Origin: Bryum argenteum
Taxonomy: Eukaryota > Streptophyta > Bryopsida > Bryales > Bryaceae
Length of the DNA stretch: 64,000 bases
Assembly (NCBI GenBank): GCA_037043015.1
Contig: CM073329.1
Span: 12,912,648-12,976,647 of the forward strand
Reading direction: 5' to 3'
The notes beneath the pieces are model-generated. The model made no database searches and was not told the DNA's origin. It saw only the letters and a list, made by a program, of their open reading frames with translations. Every line of letters starts with the position of its first letter. Positions within the stretch are counted from its first letter, which is position 1. Shown piece by piece: positions 60,897 to 64,000 of this stretch. The translations under genes and the position numbers were made by a program.

Positions 60897-61380
60897 GTAA
60901 GTCCTTCTCGTGGGTTTTACATCAATGGGGCTCTTGGAATATCTTGCTTGGTTGGAAGGAAGAATTGAGGCGATTTTTTCATTGAGCTCCAATCCACCAC
61001 TTTCTCCAATATTACCTCTGCATACACCATTTGAGCAATATGATACGAAACCTCGTTCTTGGTGACATTCTTGCCTTTATAAAGGAACCTCCACACTTCA
61101 ATACATCGTTGCACGAATTCGTCATGCTTACAATTGTGCAGATTTGCGGCATTTAATTTCAAGTGCGTCTCATGTCGAAAGTGTGGAAACAACTGGCGAT
61201 GTGGCACCGGGCGATGTAATTCTTCATTTGTTGTCGACTCCACACACCCTCTTCGGTCTCCCACCCCGGAAAAGCGCGTTGAGTGGCATCTTGGAGAATA
61301 CGGTGATTCCTCTTTCGTGTTTTTCCTCTCTTCTTGCGTCGCTCCCCAAGTACTATTTTACGTTCCGCAATTGTAGTCAT
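60897..61380 (-). pseudogene. Orphan Cys/His protein family, copy 2 (frameshifted)
   Basis: The first frame starts at ATG 61380 (MTTIAERKIVLGERRKKRG) and reaches NYIARCHI. The reading frame then slips by one base near 61210 and resumes as QLFPHFRHETHLKLNAANLH, NCKHDEFVQRCIEVWRFLY and EVSYHIAQMVYAEVILEKVV. Comparison with copy 1 (CHIGHLFP) shows a one-base loss. A further shift appears near 60917, after IPRAP. The core is the closest relative of copy 1. It cannot encode the full protein. Confidence 0.75.
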
Positions 61381-61464
61381 TGTTACCTCCGATCACGGAA
61401 ATGCCGCTATGATGTGATGTTAGATACAAAACACCAAAAATAGTGCGATCCACGTTGGCCTCCA

Positions 61465-61511
61465 ATCGAGCAAGCAAGTGGCAACTTTGAGTCGACACGG
61501 ACAATGCGCAA
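61465..61511 (-). promoter_or_regulatory. Conserved upstream block, copy 2
   Basis: In sense orientation: GCGCATTGTCCGTGTCGACT, then AAAGTTGCCACTTGCTTGCT and CG. It is the counterpart of the blocks at 56682 and 63490. Confidence 0.6.
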
Positions 61512-61579
61512 ACACCACGGCACGTGGGACCGAAAAAAAGTGACGACTACGGCCAATTACGATTGTATTTAACCTCTGT

Positions 61580-61765
61580 GGCGGGCGACCGGCGGTGTCC
61601 GGCGACATCGTTAGGGCGACCCCGACCCAGTGTTTCTTGCAAGACTCGCTCGGGCGACCGCCCGGTCAGTGCAGCGAGACCTCGGGCGACCGCGTGTGCG
61701 GCCGAGAAGAGTTTTGATCGGCCCTCCGGAGCGCCAGGCGACCGGCACTCTGCAGGGCGACTTCG
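61580..61765. repeat. GC-rich array 5
   Basis: More diverged than the others: GGGCGACCGGCGGTG, GGGCGACCGCCCGGTC and CGGGCGACCGCGTG. It lies 200 bp upstream of orphan copy 2. Confidence 0.75.
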
Positions 61766-61769
61766 CGAG

Positions 61770-63068
61770 AGCTCCCGCTCTTTTCTTGGATCCTCTTTAT
61801 GCAATATTCAAATTTTGAATTAACCGATTCAAGCATCTCCCCATTCCCCCTTCAATCCCCCTCATCCCCCTCATCCCCCTCATTCCCTCTCATTCCCACT
61901 CACTTCTTCCTATATCTCATTCCCAATTGAAAATGATTCTCATGGTCATGGGCATTTTGCCAAGAGCGGTGACCATGATACATGAAAAATGATTTTATGC
62001 TCATTGGATACTCTTGTGGTGTAATATGGATTTAGATCGATACAAGTTTAATCACAATTTACAAAATTATAATTTTCAACATTCTCAGAATTCTCAACAT
62101 AAAATACTCATCAAATATTGGTTCCAAAAGTACGCTCAGGAATGGGTTGATAAGAATGTCCGCAAATCATTAGTCTTCTTGACTTCAAATATTTACCTTC
62201 ATATACTGGTCACTCATTTTTTCTCCGAACATATAATATGTCATGATATATCACCTTTTAATTTGGTAAGCAACTATTTCTCTCAGTGCTTTCTAGGGTA
62301 TATGCACTAATTCCATTCACTTAATTGTATTTCAAGGCCTTATTATTTGACTTGCCAAAATTTTCAAATTCCTCCCCCCACTCAATTTAACCAATTTCAT
62401 AATGTTATGAGCCCATAAACTTATTGCAAGGATAATCTATCAGTCGGATATTATATACGGAGATCTTATAATTTATTAAAGGCTCCATTTGATATAAAAG
62501 AAACTTAGAAATTGTTCTTGAATGTGATGTTAAAATATGAGGTGCAGTTTTGGTACAGAAATGGTATCTTATCTAGATGCTAGGAATTGACTACCTTGGA
62601 TTACATTCTTAGATTGTAGGTATTGAATCGTTAGATTCATTAAAGTGTTTTCATGCATTGAAGAGGCTGATGCTCTATAAATGAATTCACATTTTATCAA
62701 TTATTATAACTGATTAGGCACGATATGACTTCTTAAAATATACACCATACAAAATAATATATACCATTCATGCCTACAAAGAGGACGAGGAACTCTCACC
62801 CCATCCTTCCTCCCATTCATTATTATCCATTTACACATCTCTTGTCCATTTCTTAGGAATTGAATGATCATAAAATGGGAATTATGGGACCCACGATCCG
62901 AAATTCCTACCCTATGCATACCTTCCTAATTTTTAAATTAATACATTATAAACTAAAGGGCTCTTTTATTCCTCCCCCATCCAATATTCATCCTCATCTC
63001 ATGATTCTCATCCTCGTATGAGCTGCTATGAAACCTGATGCCCTCGCATTCAACATAAAGAGGTGAAA
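61770..63068. other. AT-rich intergenic
   Basis: Short ORFs only. A pyrimidine-rich CCCCCTCAT repeat lies near 61840-61900. No gene or element ends are recognised. Confidence 0.45.
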
Positions 63069-63425
63069 TAGGGCGACCGCCGATTCAGCTCATGGGCGAA
63101 CGTCGGTCGCTAGGGCGATCGGCGGTCCAGCTTTGGGCGAACGTCGGTCGCTAGGGCGATCGGCGGTCCAGCTTTGGGCGAACGTCGGTCGCTAGGGCGA
63201 CCGCCGGTCCAGCTCATGGGCGAACGTCGGTCGCTGGGGCGATCGGTGGTCCAGCCAATGAGCGAACAACGGTCACAAGGCGACCGCCGGTATACCTTAT
63301 GGACGAACGTCGGTCGCTCATGGGCGAACGTCGGTCGGCCCCGAAGCGTCGGCGATACGAGATAGATAGGGCGATAGTTGGGGCCGTGGCGGCCGGGTGT
63401 GCACATTTTGTAGACCGCGGTCGCC
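63069..63425. repeat. GC-rich array 6, 41-bp tandem units
   Basis: The most regular array. A unit of about 41 bp (GGGCGATCGGCGGTCCAGCT, then TTGGGCGAACGTCGGTCGCT, then A) is repeated several times with small changes. It lies about 140 bp upstream of orphan copy 3. Confidence 0.9.
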
Positions 63426-63489
63426 TTATCATTATGCTTAAGAACGCGACGGGCAGTCCATTTTCACACTTTGCGAGTTCGTCCTTTTC

Positions 63490-63535
63490 GCGCATTGACT
63501 AGTATCGACTTCAGAGTTGCTGCTTGCTTGCTCGT
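63490..63535 (+). promoter_or_regulatory. Conserved upstream block, copy 3
   Basis: Reads GCGCATTGACTAGTATCGAC, then TTCAGAGTTGCTGCTTGCTT and GCTCG. It matches the blocks of copies 1 and 2. Confidence 0.6.
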
Positions 63536-63569
63536 AGAGGGACTTTGCGTTTTTCTACGAATTTTTCTT

Positions 63570-64000
63570 ATGGAGGCACTACCTGTTGTAGCGGGCACAT
63601 CCATGGTGCGCCATGACCGAGGTCGGATTGCGAAGAAGCGCAGAGCTATCTTGAAGAATCCAAAGATAGTAGCGTTTAGAGGATGGGAGGAAGAGAGGGG
63701 GCCGTGGTCTTTTGCCATATGTGAGAAATATGTGGAGTGGTGCCACATCAACAAGCTCTTTCCTCTACATTGGCACAATATGCATCGGCACAAGAATGAA
63801 GCTAACCTCCGAGAGTGCCATCATTACGATTTCAAAGCGAGATGCATATATGCTTGGCATATGATATACGGTAACAACCATATTTTTAAATATGAGGTTC
63901 CCTACTTTTTGGCACAAATGGCATATGCGGAAATGATTCTCGGGAAGAACGTGCATTGGTGGACGCATCCACGTTTGCCTATACAAGAGAAGACCAAACC
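63570..64000 (+). CDS. Orphan Cys/His protein family, copy 3 (3'-partial)
   Basis: Open from ATG 63570 to the end of the window (143 complete codons, no stop). It aligns with copies 1 and 2 over the core: AFRGW, KYVEWCHINKLFP, HNMHRHKNEANLRECHHYDF, ARCIYAWHMIY, EVPYFLAQMAYAEMIL and NVHWW. It is clearly more diverged than copies 1 and 2 are from each other, yet keeps the Cys/His positions and the tryptophans. This suggests selection on the protein. The N-terminus is basic (GRIAKKRRAILKN). The gene runs off the window. Confidence 0.65.
   Translation, partial: MEALPVVAGTSMVRHDRGRIAKKRRAILKNPKIVAFRGWEEERGPWSFAICEKYVEWCHINKLFPLHWHNMHRHKNEANLRECHHYDFKARCIYAWHMIYGNNHIFKYEVPYFLAQMAYAEMILGKNVHWWTHPRLPIQEKTK

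Noticed and set aside
51060..63425. GC-rich arrays as CRISPR arrays
   Set aside because: Units are variable, in both orientations, without fixed repeats and unique spacers, and the genome is eukaryotic.

Overview
The window is nuclear DNA of a streptophyte (green plant or charophyte alga). Its genes are split by short GT-AG introns in an AT-rich, repeat-filled background. Its recognisable host genes are plant types: a GT14 beta-glucuronosyltransferase-like enzyme, small C2-domain proteins with Pro/Tyr-rich tails, and a large polytopic membrane protein with Ig-like repeats. The density of transposable elements fits a large charophyte or bryophyte-type genome, but the species cannot be fixed from sequence alone.

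Layout. 0-2.1 kb: a RING-like gene, possibly 5'-incomplete. 3.5-7.2 kb: a MITE, then an intact four-exon 721-residue transposase-like gene of a family I associate with animal genomes. 7.2-18.5 kb: AT-rich sequence with an orphaned copy of a C2-gene upstream region, a LINE ORF1 without its reverse transcriptase, a foldback element and MITEs. 18.7-31.5 kb: three C2 genes (two minus, one plus), all of which splice in frame. 32.6-34.9 kb: a four-exon GT14 gene. 36.3-41.8 kb: a 12-exon membrane-protein gene on the minus strand. 42-51 kb: mostly non-coding, with MITEs and perfect inverted repeats. 51-64 kb: an accessory block with a decayed hAT transposase and three members of an unrecognised gene family. 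These lie between six GC-rich arrays built on GACCGCC/CGGCGGTC and CGTCGGTCGC motifs.

The strongest candidate for something undescribed is the 55-64 kb block. Three diverged copies of one orphan Cys/His-containing protein each lie just downstream of a GC-rich array, separated from it by a shared block of about 45 bp. The neighbouring hAT transposase sits between arrays of the same kind. This looks like a mobile family with complex array-type ends. Two other points stand out: the split transposase-like gene at 4-7 kb, and a family of TTAA-bounded elements with ends starting CCC (piggyBac-like) seen at least six times.

Exon boundaries were set by eye, using GT-AG sites, reading phase and protein continuity. 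The gene models at 3.9-7.1, 18.7-19.7, 25.7-26.7, 29.4-31.4, 32.6-34.8 and 36.3-41.8 kb are phase-consistent throughout. No database search was possible.
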